A stretch of 64,000 nt of DNA. Source: Gammaproteobacteria bacterium (GTDB lineage: Bacteria; Pseudomonadota; Gammaproteobacteria; Pseudomonadales; Porticoccaceae). A program made the position numbers and the translations under genes. Below the pieces are notes generated by a model. The model saw only the letters and a program-made list of their open reading frames with translations. It searched no databases and was not told the origin of the DNA. The DNA lies in the NCBI GenBank assembly GCA_016708925.1, contig JADJET010000009.1:62001-126000 (forward strand). The letters run 5' to 3'. Shown piece after piece: positions 25,331-34,674 of the stretch (position 1 is the stretch's first letter; the number at the start of each line of letters is the position of its first letter).

Positions 25331-26055
25331 GGTGCTGGCGTTGTGGCGGCGTTACTTCCAACCATAGCCGAAATTGCCCCCATCGGCCAAGGCAGGAGCC
25401 GTTCCCGGGCCGCGACCAGGTGCGCCAGAAAGGCCGCGCGGGGGATGTCGGTGGCGCCCATGGACGCCAGGTGAGGATTGCTTACCTGACAGTCGATCAA
25501 CGTGAACCCTCCGGCGGAGAGTCCGCGCGCGAGATGGATGAGTGCGAGCTTGGACGCGTTGGGTCGCACGCTGAACATGGATTCACCACAAAATACCGCG
25601 CCCACGGCGACGCCGTAGAGTCCGCCGGCGAGTTCCCCGTCGATCCAGCATTCCACGCTGTGGGCGTCGCCCGCCGCGTGCAGCGCTTCGTAGGCGGCGA
25701 TCATCTCCGGCACGATCCAGGTGCCGGCTTGTCCCCCTCGCGGCGCGGTGCAACAGCGGATGACGGTGCCGAAGCTGTGGTCGCTGGTGATCCGGTACCG
25801 GGCGCGGCGGAGCTCGCGCGCCATGGTGCGGCTGACATGAATTTGCTCCGGGAACAGGACCGCGCGCGGATCAGGGCTCCACCACAGCGGCGGCTGGCCG
25901 GCCTCGAACCAGGGGAAAATGCCGCGCCGATAGGCATCGCGCAAGGTTGCGACGGCGAGATTGCCGCCCGCGGCCAGGAGCCCGTTGGGAGCGCGGGCGG
26001 CACGCTCCGGCGCTGGAAAGACCGGGTGGTCCGGATCCAGTAGCGGCAATCGCAC
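25327..26055 (-). CDS. aat: Leucyl/phenylalanyl-tRNA--protein transferase
   Basis: 242 residues. Marks of Aat: GLLAAGGNLAVATLRDAYRR, GIFPWF and WWSPDPRAVLFPE at the N-terminal half, GGLYGVAVGAVFCGESMFS and LIDCQVSNPHLASMGA at the C-terminal half. Adds Leu/Phe to proteins with N-terminal Arg or Lys. It sits 24 bases downstream of trxB and is coupled to bpt, the order I know from Pseudomonas; the expected infA/clpA/clpS genes are not in this window. Confidence 0.95.
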   Translation of the reverse strand: MRLPLLDPDHPVFPAPERAARAPNGLLAAGGNLAVATLRDAYRRGIFPWFEAGQPPLWWSPDPRAVLFPEQIHVSRTMARELRRARYRITSDHSFGTVIRCCTAPRGGQAGTWIVPEMIAAYEALHAAGDAHSVECWIDGELAGGLYGVAVGAVFCGESMFSVRPNASKLALIHLARGLSAGGFTLIDCQVSNPHLASMGATDIPRAAFLAHLVAARERLLPWPMGAISAMVGSNAATTPAP

Positions 26056-26079
26056 GGGGCGCCCCGAGCTGGCTGGTAG

Positions 26080-27027
26080 TCAGCCGTGGTCGAGGAATTT
26101 TTCCGCATCCAGCGCCGCCATGCAGCCGGTGCCCGCCGATGTCACGGCCTGGCGGTAGGTGTGGTCGGCCACGTCCCCGGCGGCGAAGATACCTGCGATA
26201 CTGGTCGCGGTGGCGTTGCCGTCCAGGCCGCCCTGGACCTTGATGTAGCCGTTGGTCATCGCCAGTTGCCCGTCAAAAATCCCGGTGTTGGGGGAATGCC
26301 CGATGGCGATGAATACGCCCGCCACCTCGAGGTCGCGCGGCTGATCGGTGCCCATCTCGCGCAGCCGGACGCCGGTGACTCCGCTGGCATCGCCCAGCAC
26401 CTCGTCCAGGCGATGATTCCACAGCAAGCGGACATTGCCGGTTGCGGCGCGCTCGAACAGCTTTTTCTGCATGATCTTTTCGGCGCGCAACTGATCGCGG
26501 CGATGTATCAGGGTGACCTCGGCGCACAGGTTGGACAGATAGAGCGCTTCTTCCACGGCCGTGTTGCCACCGCCGATCACGGCGACCTTGCGGTCCCGGT
26601 AGAAGAACCCGTCGCAGGTGGCGCAGGCGCTGACGCCCTTGCCCTGGAACGCCTGTTCCGACGGCAGTCCGAGGTAGCGCGCGGACGCGCCGGTGGCAAT
26701 GATCAGGGCGTCGCAACTGTAGTGGCTGCTGCCCTGCAACCGAAAGGGTCTCTGGCGCAGATCCACCGTTTCGATGTGGTCTATAATTGTTTCAACATCA
26801 AAACGTTCGGCATGTTTCTGCATGCGTTGCATGAGCTCTGGTCCCTGTACCCCGTCGGCATCTCCGGGCCAGTTATCGACGTCGGTGGTGGTGGTGAGCT
26901 GCCCACCCTGCTGGATCCCGGTGATCACCACCGGCGCCAGATTGGCGCGTGCGGCATAGACCGCGGCGGTCCAGCCGGCCGGTCCGGAGCCGAGAATGAT
27001 GAGACGGTGATGTTGGACTTCTGACAT
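26080..27027 (-). CDS. trxB: Thioredoxin-disulfide reductase
   Basis: 315 residues. FAD motif GSGPAGWTAAVYAARANL, redox-active CATC at 135-138, NADPH motif GGGNTAVEEALYLSNL, and the C-terminal FAD segment GIFAAGDVADHTYRQ. Reduces thioredoxin with NADPH. First gene of the trxB-aat-bpt run and divergent from ftsK. Confidence 0.96.
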   Translation of the reverse strand: MSEVQHHRLIILGSGPAGWTAAVYAARANLAPVVITGIQQGGQLTTTTDVDNWPGDADGVQGPELMQRMQKHAERFDVETIIDHIETVDLRQRPFRLQGSSHYSCDALIIATGASARYLGLPSEQAFQGKGVSACATCDGFFYRDRKVAVIGGGNTAVEEALYLSNLCAEVTLIHRRDQLRAEKIMQKKLFERAATGNVRLLWNHRLDEVLGDASGVTGVRLREMGTDQPRDLEVAGVFIAIGHSPNTGIFDGQLAMTNGYIKVQGGLDGNATATSIAGIFAAGDVADHTYRQAVTSAGTGCMAALDAEKFLDHG

Positions 27028-27205
27028 GGGAATACTTCCGTGACGCGAGGGCTGTAAAGGTGAGGCTTGAACGTGAAAGCGGCGCTCATGATAGTCAATA
27101 AACCGTCCTGTGAGCGCGGCAGGCAGGCCCTGCCGATCGCCGGCAGGCGGCTGTGGTGCTTTACACTAGCGGCCATTCGATCAGCGCGCGGCACCGGAAA
27201 AAACA

Positions 27206-29569
27206 TTGGCGAAACCCAGGGCAAGTAAATCCCAGACCGCGAGCATTCTCGATACCGTGCGCCAACGCAGCGCGCTGGTGCGTCGGGAAGGGGCCTTTAT
27301 CGGCTGGGTGCTGGTGGCGGTGTACCTGTTGCTCGCGCTGGCATCCCACAACCGGCTGGACCCGGGTTGGTCCAGCACCGGCGGTGGCGACAGCTACCAC
27401 AATGTGGCGGGTCCGCTTGGCGCCTGGCTGGCGGATGTCGGGTATTCCCTGGTCGGCTGGCTCGCGCTGCTGTTTCCGATCCTGCTGGCGACGCGGGCCT
27501 GGCAGGTCTTTCGCGCGCGCCAGAACGCCGGCTGGACCTTTGATCGCCTCACCTTTTTGCTCCGCTTCGTGGGTTTTGTGCTGGTGATGGTGGCGGGCAG
27601 CGCGCTCATTCATCTTCAGTACGCCGGTGATGCCGGGGCCATGCCCTTTGGCGCCGGCGGTATTCTCGGCACCACCATCGCGGACGCCGCGCGCAATGTT
27701 TTCGGCTATGCGGGGAGCACGGTGTTGCTGCTGGGGGCGTCGCTGTTCGGGATCACCGTGGTAACCGACCTGTCCTGGCTGGCCATCGCCGACGGGCTCG
27801 GACGGCTGTGCTATCAGGGACTGTCCGCCGTGGGCGACAAGATCCAGGAGCGGAGGGATCTGACCCGGGAAACCATCCAGGCCGCCGCCGCGGTCGAGCA
27901 GCGCCAGAAAACCCTGCGCCGCAGCAAGGAGGTGCGCGCGCAGCGCAAGGAACCGGTCATTGCGCCGCCGGCCGACAAGCCCGAGCCCAGCGTGCGTGCC
28001 GTCCGCGAGCGTCAGCAGCCCCTGTTTCGCGATGCCGAGGCCACCGGTCTGCCGCCGATCGATCTGCTCGACGCGCCGCCCGCGGGCGATCGCGGCGGCT
28101 ACTCGCCGGCGGCACTCGAAGCCATGTCCCGCAAGCTGGAACTGAAATTGCAGGATTTCGGGATCAGCGCCGAAGTGGTGGAAGTGATGCCGGGGCCGGT
28201 GATCACCCGCTTCGAACTCCAGCCCGCCGCCGGCATCAAGGCCAGCCGTATTTCCGGCCTGGCCAGGGATCTGGCGCGCTCGCTGGCCGTGGTCAGCGTG
28301 CGGGTCGTCGAAGTGATTCCGGGCAAATCCGTGGTGGGCATCGAAATTCCCAACGAAAGCCGCGAGATCGTCTATCTCCGCCAGGTGCTGGAGTCCGAGG
28401 CCTACGACAGCGCCCGTTCGCCGCTGAGTCTTGCGCTCGGCGAGGACATCTCCGGCGTACCGGTGATCGTCGATCTGGCGCGGATGCCACACCTGCTGGT
28501 GGCGGGCACCACGGGTTCGGGCAAGTCGGTGGGCGTCAACGCCATGCTGCTCAGCCTGCTGTTCAAGGCGACACCCGAGGAAGTGCGCCTGATCCTGGTC
28601 GATCCGAAAATGCTGGAGCTGTCGGTCTACGACGATATTCCCCACCTGTTGACGCCGGTCATCACCGACATGAAAGACGCCGCCAGCGGCCTGCGCTGGT
28701 GCGTGGGCGAAATGGAGCGCCGTTACCGCCTGATGGCGCAGCTCGGGGTACGCAATCTCGCCGGCTACAATCGCAAGATCGAGGATGGCCGCGCCGCGGG
28801 CGAACCGCTGCGCGACCCCAGTTGGCGCCCGGACCAGCCGTTCGCCACCGACCACGATCCGAGTCAGGCGCCGGAACTGAACACCCTGCCCTATATCGTG
28901 GTGGTGATCGACGAATTTGCCGACATGATGATGATCGTCGGCAAGAAGGTCGAACAGCTCATTGCCCGCATCGCCCAGAAGGCGAGGGCGGCGGGAATTC
29001 ACCTCATTCTGGCGACCCAGCGCCCGTCGGTGGATGTCATCACCGGTCTGATCAAGGCCAATGTGCCGACCCGCATCGCGTTCCAGGTATCGTCCAAGAT
29101 CGATTCCCGCACCATTCTCGACCAGGGCGGGGCGGAGCAGTTGCTCGGCCACGGCGACATGCTGTACCTCCCGACCGGAACCGCGGTGCCGATCCGGGTT
29201 CACGGCGCCTTTGTGGACGATCACGAAGTGCACAAGGTGGTGGCCGAATGGAAACGGCGTGGCCAGCCTGCTTACCTCGAAGACATCACCGATGCAAGCG
29301 CCACCGGCAGCATCGCGGTGCCGGGTTACAGCGACGCCGACGGCGCGGGTAGCGAAGGCAGCGAAGCGGACGCGCTCTACGATGAAGCCGTGGAAATCGT
29401 AATCAGCAGCGGGCGTGCATCGATCTCGTCGGTACAGCGCAAATTGCGCATCGGCTACAACCGCGCCGCGCGCCTGATCGAAGCGATGGAAATGGCCGGG
29501 GTGGTGACCCCGATGAACAGCAACGGCAGCCGCGAATTGCTGGTGCCCAATCGGGAGCGCGACGGATGA
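27206..29569 (+). CDS. ftsK: DNA translocase FtsK
   Basis: 787 residues from a TTG start (27206), preceded by GGAAAAAACA. An N-terminal four-helix membrane domain (about 25-190), a rather short linker, the RecA-like motor with Walker A GTTGSGKS (434-441) and Walker B VVVIDEFADMMM, and the C-terminal gamma winged-helix (SISSVQRKLRIGYNRAARL) that reads KOPS sites. Pumps chromosome termini at the septum and activates XerCD. The linker is shorter than in E. coli, as in Pseudomonas. A 924-codon open frame on the opposite strand is a high-GC shadow. Confidence 0.95.
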   Translation: MAKPRASKSQTASILDTVRQRSALVRREGAFIGWVLVAVYLLLALASHNRLDPGWSSTGGGDSYHNVAGPLGAWLADVGYSLVGWLALLFPILLATRAWQVFRARQNAGWTFDRLTFLLRFVGFVLVMVAGSALIHLQYAGDAGAMPFGAGGILGTTIADAARNVFGYAGSTVLLLGASLFGITVVTDLSWLAIADGLGRLCYQGLSAVGDKIQERRDLTRETIQAAAAVEQRQKTLRRSKEVRAQRKEPVIAPPADKPEPSVRAVRERQQPLFRDAEATGLPPIDLLDAPPAGDRGGYSPAALEAMSRKLELKLQDFGISAEVVEVMPGPVITRFELQPAAGIKASRISGLARDLARSLAVVSVRVVEVIPGKSVVGIEIPNESREIVYLRQVLESEAYDSARSPLSLALGEDISGVPVIVDLARMPHLLVAGTTGSGKSVGVNAMLLSLLFKATPEEVRLILVDPKMLELSVYDDIPHLLTPVITDMKDAASGLRWCVGEMERRYRLMAQLGVRNLAGYNRKIEDGRAAGEPLRDPSWRPDQPFATDHDPSQAPELNTLPYIVVVIDEFADMMMIVGKKVEQLIARIAQKARAAGIHLILATQRPSVDVITGLIKANVPTRIAFQVSSKIDSRTILDQGGAEQLLGHGDMLYLPTGTAVPIRVHGAFVDDHEVHKVVAEWKRRGQPAYLEDITDASATGSIAVPGYSDADGAGSEGSEADALYDEAVEIVISSGRASISSVQRKLRIGYNRAARLIEAMEMAGVVTPMNSNGSRELLVPNRERDG

Positions 29570-30249
29570 CAGCGGTGTGTACCGGATTCGGTCGTTGCGT
29601 GCTAGTGGCGCTGGCGTTGCTCGGTTCCGCTGCGCAGGCAGAGGAAAAGGACGCGTGCGCGCCCGGCGAGCAGGCGCTGAAAGCCCGACTGGCGACGCTG
29701 CGCACCCTGAGCGCCAATTTCGAACAGCAGGTGACGGCGGCCGATGGCCACGAGCTGCAAGCCAGCGCCGGACTGATGCAGCTCGCCAAACCCGGCCACA
29801 TCTACTGGGTCGCCGAACCGCCGTTCGAACAGACCGTGGTGGCGGATGGCACCAAGATCTGGATCTACGATCCCGACCTCGCACAAGTGACCGTGAAAAC
29901 CCTGCATCGCCAGCTCGACAATTCGCCCGCGGCATTGCTGGTGGGGGACAGCGACAGGTTGCTCGAAGAATTCAGGGTGTGTGTGGTTCCGGACGCGGGC
30001 GGTCCCGAAGCCCAAAAACCGGATGCGAACCGCATGCGAATCGTGCTCCACCCGCTCGCCACCGATGCGGTCTACACGCGCATCGAACTGGTTTTTGCCG
30101 GCGCGGAGCCGCGCGCGATGATCATGACCGACAGCCTCGGCCAGCGCACCGACATCCAGCTTCGCGAAGTGGAGATCAACCAGCCTGTCGATCCCAAACT
30201 GTTCCGCTTCATGCCGCCTCCGGGCGTCGACGTGTTTCAGGATGACTGA
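29566..30249 (+). CDS. lolA: Outer-membrane lipoprotein carrier protein LolA
   Basis: 227 residues. Signal peptide of about 25 residues ending AQA-EE, then the LolA beta-half-barrel: LSANFEQQVTAADG, KPGHIYWVAEPPFEQTVVAD, WIYDPDLAQVTVK and the C-terminal RFMPPPGVDVFQ. It ferries lipoproteins from LolCDE to LolB through the periplasm. ATGA overlap with ftsK and an 8-base overlap with rarA show one operon. Two cysteines (in VCVVP and DACAPG) are unusual but not disqualifying. Confidence 0.92.
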   Translation: MTAVCTGFGRCVLVALALLGSAAQAEEKDACAPGEQALKARLATLRTLSANFEQQVTAADGHELQASAGLMQLAKPGHIYWVAEPPFEQTVVADGTKIWIYDPDLAQVTVKTLHRQLDNSPAALLVGDSDRLLEEFRVCVVPDAGGPEAQKPDANRMRIVLHPLATDAVYTRIELVFAGAEPRAMIMTDSLGQRTDIQLREVEINQPVDPKLFRFMPPPGVDVFQDD

Positions 30250-31579
30250 GACGGCACCTGTCCGCGACCGCTACCGGCCGCTCGCCGACCGGATGCGTCC
30301 GCGGGTGCTGGCGGAATTCGCCGGGCAGCGCCATTTGCTCGCCGAGGGCAAGGCACTGCGCGCCGCCATCGTGCAGGGGCATCTGCATTCCATGGTGTTC
30401 TGGGGACCGCCCGGCACCGGCAAGACCACCCTGGCGAAACTGATCGCCGCCCATGCCGACGCGCATTTCGAATCCCTGTCCGCGGTGCTGGCGGGCGTCA
30501 AGGAAATCCGCGCCGCGATTGCGCGCGCCGAAACCGAACGCGTGGAGCGGAGCCGCGACACCATCCTGTTCGTGGACGAGGTGCATCGCTTCAACAAGAG
30601 CCAGCAGGATGCGTTTCTCCCCTATGTGGAGGACGGCACCATCGTGTTGATCGGCGCGACCACCGAGAATCCGTCGTTCGAGTTGAACAACGCGCTGCTT
30701 TCCCGCTGCCGCGTCTACACACTCAAGCCGCTCACCGATGCCGATATCGAAGCCGTGATCCGGCGCGCACTCACCGATGCCGAACGGGGTCTGGGTAGTG
30801 CCTGCACGATCGCCGACGCTGCGCTCGCGGCGCTGGTCGCCAGCAGCGACGGCGATGCCCGCCGGGCGCTCAACCTGCTGGAAATCGCGGTGGATTTTGC
30901 GCGCGACGGCGAAATCGACGCCGCCCTGGTGCGCGAAGTGGCGGCCGCCGGCACGCGCCGCTTCGACAAGGGCGGCGAGTATTTCTACGATCAGATTTCC
31001 GCGCTTCACAAAGCGGTGCGCGGGTCGTCGCCGGACGCCGCCCTGTACTGGCTGGTGCGCATGCTGGATGGCGGCTGCGATCCGCTCTACATCGCCCGGC
31101 GCGTGGTGCGCATGGCGAGCGAGGACATCGGCAATGCCGATCCGCGCGCGTTGCGCATCGCCCTCGACGCCTGGGATGTGCAGGAGCGCCTGGGCAGTCC
31201 CGAGGGCGAGCTCACCCTGGCCCAGGCGGTGATCTACATGGCGGTGGCGGCCAAGAGCAACGCGGTCTACACCGCCTACACTCAGGCGCGCCGGGAGGTC
31301 GCCGCACAACCCAGCCACGACGTGCCGCTGCATCTGCGCAACGCGCCGACCCGGTTGATGAAAGAACTGGATTACGGTGCCGACTACCGCTACGCCCACG
31401 ACGAGACCGATGCCTTTGCCGCCGGCGAAAACTATTTTCCCGAAGCGCTGCGCGATCGTCAGTATTATTTTCCCGGTGAGCGCGGCATGGAGCGCCAGAT
31501 TTCCGAAAAACTGCGGCACCTGCGCGAACTGAATGCGCGCGCCACGCGCCAGCGCTACGCCGGGCCGGGAGCTTCCTGA
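30242..31579 (+). CDS. rarA: Replication-associated recombination ATPase RarA (MgsA)
   Basis: 445 residues. AAA+ clamp-loader-like ATPase: PLADRMRPRVLAEFAGQRHL, Walker A GPPGTGKT (55-62), Walker B ILFVDEVHRFNKSQQD, sensor GATTENPSFE, and the C-terminal tetramerisation part. Acts at stalled forks and gaps. It follows lolA as in Pseudomonas, and its TGA overlaps the crcB ATG by one base. Confidence 0.95.
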   Translation: MTETAPVRDRYRPLADRMRPRVLAEFAGQRHLLAEGKALRAAIVQGHLHSMVFWGPPGTGKTTLAKLIAAHADAHFESLSAVLAGVKEIRAAIARAETERVERSRDTILFVDEVHRFNKSQQDAFLPYVEDGTIVLIGATTENPSFELNNALLSRCRVYTLKPLTDADIEAVIRRALTDAERGLGSACTIADAALAALVASSDGDARRALNLLEIAVDFARDGEIDAALVREVAAAGTRRFDKGGEYFYDQISALHKAVRGSSPDAALYWLVRMLDGGCDPLYIARRVVRMASEDIGNADPRALRIALDAWDVQERLGSPEGELTLAQAVIYMAVAAKSNAVYTAYTQARREVAAQPSHDVPLHLRNAPTRLMKELDYGADYRYAHDETDAFAAGENYFPEALRDRQYYFPGERGMERQISEKLRHLRELNARATRQRYAGPGAS

Positions 31580-31950
31580 TGCAGTGGCTGGCAGTGGCGG
31601 CGGGCGGTGTGCTGGGAGCGCTGGCCCGCTATGGGGTGAATGTCCTGCTGGCGCCGACCAGTGCCGGACGCTTCCCGTTCGCCACCCTGACCGTGAACGT
31701 GCTCGGCTGCATCCTGATCGGCGTGTTCTATGTGCTGATCGTCGAGCGCGCCCAGCTCGCGCCGCTGTGGCGCGAATTCCTGATGATCGGAATCCTGGGC
31801 GCCTTCACGACCTTTTCGGCCTTTGCGCTGGACAGCATCGGGCTGTGGCAGAATGGCCAGCCGCTGCTCGCGGCCCTCAATATCGGCGCCAATCTGGTCC
31901 TCTGTCTCGGCGGGATCGCCACCGCCATCGCCGTGACCCGCCTGTTCTGA
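31579..31950 (+). CDS. crcB: Fluoride channel/exporter CrcB (Fluc)
   Basis: 123 residues with four hydrophobic segments. Fluc signatures GGVLGALARYGV, TLTVNVLGC and GILGAFTTFSAFA (the Phe-box/TM3 break) are all present. Expels fluoride as a dual-topology dimer. It is inserted between rarA and serS in the operon and overlaps rarA, so there is no room for a fluoride riboswitch. Confidence 0.94.
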   Translation: MQWLAVAAGGVLGALARYGVNVLLAPTSAGRFPFATLTVNVLGCILIGVFYVLIVERAQLAPLWREFLMIGILGAFTTFSAFALDSIGLWQNGQPLLAALNIGANLVLCLGGIATAIAVTRLF

Positions 31951-31994
31951 ATGTGACCTCCAACCGATCTGTACCCGACAGGATATTGCAAACC

Positions 31995-33269
31995 ATGCTC
32001 GATCCCAGACTGCTCCGTTCGGACCTCGCCGCCGTGACGGCAACCCTGGCCCGACGCCGCTTCCCGTTCGACGCCGCGACCTTCACGGCACTGGAAACCG
32101 AGCGCAAGGCGCTCCAGATCGAGACCGAACAATTGCAGGCCGAGCGCAACGCGAGCGCCAAGGCCATCGGCAAGGCCAAGGCGGCGGGTGCCGACATCGC
32201 GCCCCTGCTGGCGGCCGTGGAAGCCGGCAAGGGCAGGCTCGATACGCTGGCCGCCGAATTGCAGGCGATTCAGACCCGGCTCGACGATTTCCTGAGCCGG
32301 ATTCCCAATCTGCCCGATGCCGATGTTCCCGAAGGCACGTCGGAAGCCGACAATCGCGAAGTCCAGCGCTGGGGCAATCCGCGCGAATTCACGTTTCCGG
32401 TGCGCGATCATGTGGATCTCGGCGAGGCGCTCGGTCAGCTCGATTTCGACGCGGCGATCCGCATTACCGGCGCGCGCTTCATGGTGCTCAGCGGGCCGCT
32501 GGCGCGGCTGCACCGGGCGCTGATCCAGTTCATGCTGGACGTCCACACCACGCGGCACGGCTATCGGGAGGTCTATGTTCCCTATCTGGTCAATGCCCAG
32601 TCGCTGTTCGGCACCGGCCAGTTGCCCAAGTTTGCCGAGGATCTGTTCCGCCTCGATACCGACCCGCCCTGGTACCTCATTCCTACAGCCGAAGTGCCGG
32701 TCACCAATCTGGCGCGGGATCAGATTCTGCCGGCGGAGCAGTTGCCTCTGAAATTCGTCTGCCACAGCCCCTGTTTTCGCAGCGAGGCGGGCAGTCATGG
32801 CCGCGATACCCGGGGCATGATCCGCCAGCACCAGTTCGAGAAGGTGGAGCTGGTGCAACTGGTGCGCCCGGCCGAATCGACGGCGGCGCTGGAAGCCCTG
32901 CGCCGCCACGCCGAGACCATTCTGGAACTGCTCGAATTGCCGTACCGCACCGTCGCCCTGTGCGGCGGCGATCTGGGTTTTGCGGCGGCGAAGACCTACG
33001 ACCTCGAAGTCTGGCTGCCGTCGCAACAGACTTATCGCGAAATCTCCTCGTGCAGCAATTTCCGCGAGTTCCAGGCGCGGCGGCTTCAGGCGCGCTGGCG
33101 CAATCCCGAGACCGGCAAGCCGGAATTGCTGCACACGCTCAATGGCTCCGGCCTGGCGGTGGGCCGCACCCTGGTTGCGCTGCTCGAAAATCACCAGCAG
33201 GCGGACGGCAGTATCGCAGTGCCCGGCGCCCTGCGACCGTACCTCGGCGGGATCGAGCGCATCACCTGA
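31995..33269 (+). CDS. serS: Seryl-tRNA synthetase
   Basis: 424 residues from ATG 31995 (MLDPRLLRSDLAAV, the standard start); the open frame extends upstream through crcB but has no support there. N-terminal coiled-coil arm (about 30-105), class II motif 2 (FVCHSPCFRSEAGSHGRDTRG) and motif 3 (LNGSGLAVGRTLVALLEN). Charges tRNA-Ser and tRNA-Sec. Located between crcB and cysG. Confidence 0.96.
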   Translation: MLDPRLLRSDLAAVTATLARRRFPFDAATFTALETERKALQIETEQLQAERNASAKAIGKAKAAGADIAPLLAAVEAGKGRLDTLAAELQAIQTRLDDFLSRIPNLPDADVPEGTSEADNREVQRWGNPREFTFPVRDHVDLGEALGQLDFDAAIRITGARFMVLSGPLARLHRALIQFMLDVHTTRHGYREVYVPYLVNAQSLFGTGQLPKFAEDLFRLDTDPPWYLIPTAEVPVTNLARDQILPAEQLPLKFVCHSPCFRSEAGSHGRDTRGMIRQHQFEKVELVQLVRPAESTAALEALRRHAETILELLELPYRTVALCGGDLGFAAAKTYDLEVWLPSQQTYREISSCSNFREFQARRLQARWRNPETGKPELLHTLNGSGLAVGRTLVALLENHQQADGSIAVPGALRPYLGGIERIT

Positions 33270-33271
33270 CC

Positions 33272-34674
33272 ATGGACGCGCTGCCGCTGTTTCATCGCGT
33301 GCGCGGCGAGCGCTGCGTGCTGGTGGGTGGCGGCGAAGTGGCCCGGCGCAAGCTGGAACTGCTGCTCGCGGCGGGCGCCGCCGTGACCATCGTGGCGCCG
33401 GAATGTGACGACGCCATCGAAGCGCTGGCCGGACCGGGCAGGGTGGCGCTGACCCGCCGCCGCTTTCGCGCCGCGGATCTCGATGGCGCCGTGCTGGCGG
33501 TGGCGGCGACCGACGATCCCATCACCAACCGCGCCGTGTCGCGCGCCGCGAAAACCCGCGGCATCCCGGTCAATGTGGTGGATCAGCCCGAACTCTGCAC
33601 CGTGACGTTTCCCGCCGTCATCGACCGCAATCCGGTCTGTATCGCGGTCGGCACCGGCGGCACCGCGCCGGTATTGGCGCGCCTGCTGCGCACCCGCCTG
33701 GAAGCCCTGCTGCCGGCCCGCACCGGAGAACTGGCGCGCCTGGCCGGCGAATTCCGCCCCCGGGTCAAAGCCGCCATCGGTTCCGCAACCGGACGGCGCA
33801 AATTCTGGGAACAGATCTTCGAAGGCGAGGTGGCGGAACTGGTCTACAGCGGTCGTCCGCGCCAGGCCCGGGAGCGGCTGGAAGCATTGCTTGCAAGCCC
33901 CGGAGCAACCACCGTCGGCGAGGTCTATCTGGTTGGCGGCGGTCCCGGCGACCCGGATCTGCTCACCTTTCGCGCCCTGCGCCTGATGCAGCAGGCCGAC
34001 ATCGTGCTCTACGACCGGCTGATTTCCGCCGAGGTGCTGAACCTGGTGCGCCGCGATGCCGAGCGCGTCTACGTGGGCAAGAAAGCCGGACACCACCCCG
34101 TGACCCAGGACAACATCAATCAGAAGCTGGTCGAGTACGCCCGCGCCGGCCAGCGGGTGCTGCGTCTCAGGGCGGCGATCCCTTCATCTTCGGGCGCGGC
34201 GGCGAAATCGAACACCTCGCCGAACAGGGCATACCGTTTCAGGTGGTGCCCGGCATCACCGCTGCCTCGGGCTGTGCCAGCTATGCGGGGATTCCGCTCA
34301 CCCATCGCGATCATGCCCAGTCGGTCCGCTTTCAGGCCGGACACCGCCGGGGCGATACCGTCGAACAGGACTGGGAAGCGCTCGCCAAGCCTAGCCAGAC
34401 GCTGGTGTTTTATATGCCAATCAATGGATTGCGGATTATTTGCGAGAAACTGATTGAGTATGGGATGGGCGCCGCCACCCCGGCAGCACTGGTGGAAAAC
34501 GGCACCCGGCCCGGGCAGCGGGTACTGACCGGAACCCTGGCGACGCTGCCCGCCATCGTGGCACAGGCGGATGTTGGCGCGCCGACCCTGTTGATCGTCG
34601 GCGAAGTCGTCGCACTGCGCGAACGGCTGGCCTGGTTTGAAACAACCCAAGCAGAGGCGGGTAAAGCGACATGA
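33272..34674 (+). pseudogene. cysG: Siroheme synthase CysG, split by a single-base frameshift
   Basis: Would be 467 residues if one base were restored. The N-terminal dehydrogenase/ferrochelatase half is intact (MDALPLFHRVRGERCVLVGG, GTGGTAPVLARLLR), and the SAM-dependent uroporphyrinogen-III methyltransferase half begins VYLVGGGPGDPDLLTFRAL. At 34168-34172 the sequence CTCAGGGCGGC replaces the expected CTCAAGGGCGGC, losing one A, so the frame leaves just before the conserved GGDPFIFGRGGEE-type motif. The correct frame resumes (PFQVVPGITAASG) and runs to 34674. It starts 2 bases after serS and ends overlapping gor. True decay or a sequencing indel. Confidence 0.88.

Noticed and set aside
27161..29935. 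924-codon open frame antisense to ftsK
   Set aside because: High-GC shadow: no domain, low-complexity His/Gln/Arg composition, and ftsK on the other strand has all its motifs.
31579..31950. Fluoride riboswitch before crcB
   Set aside because: crcB overlaps the rarA stop by one base; there is no leader, and the preceding bases code for RarA.
34140..34200. Programmed frameshift in cysG
   Set aside because: No slippery heptamer or downstream structure is evident, and CysG is not known to use recoding; a lost A explains it.
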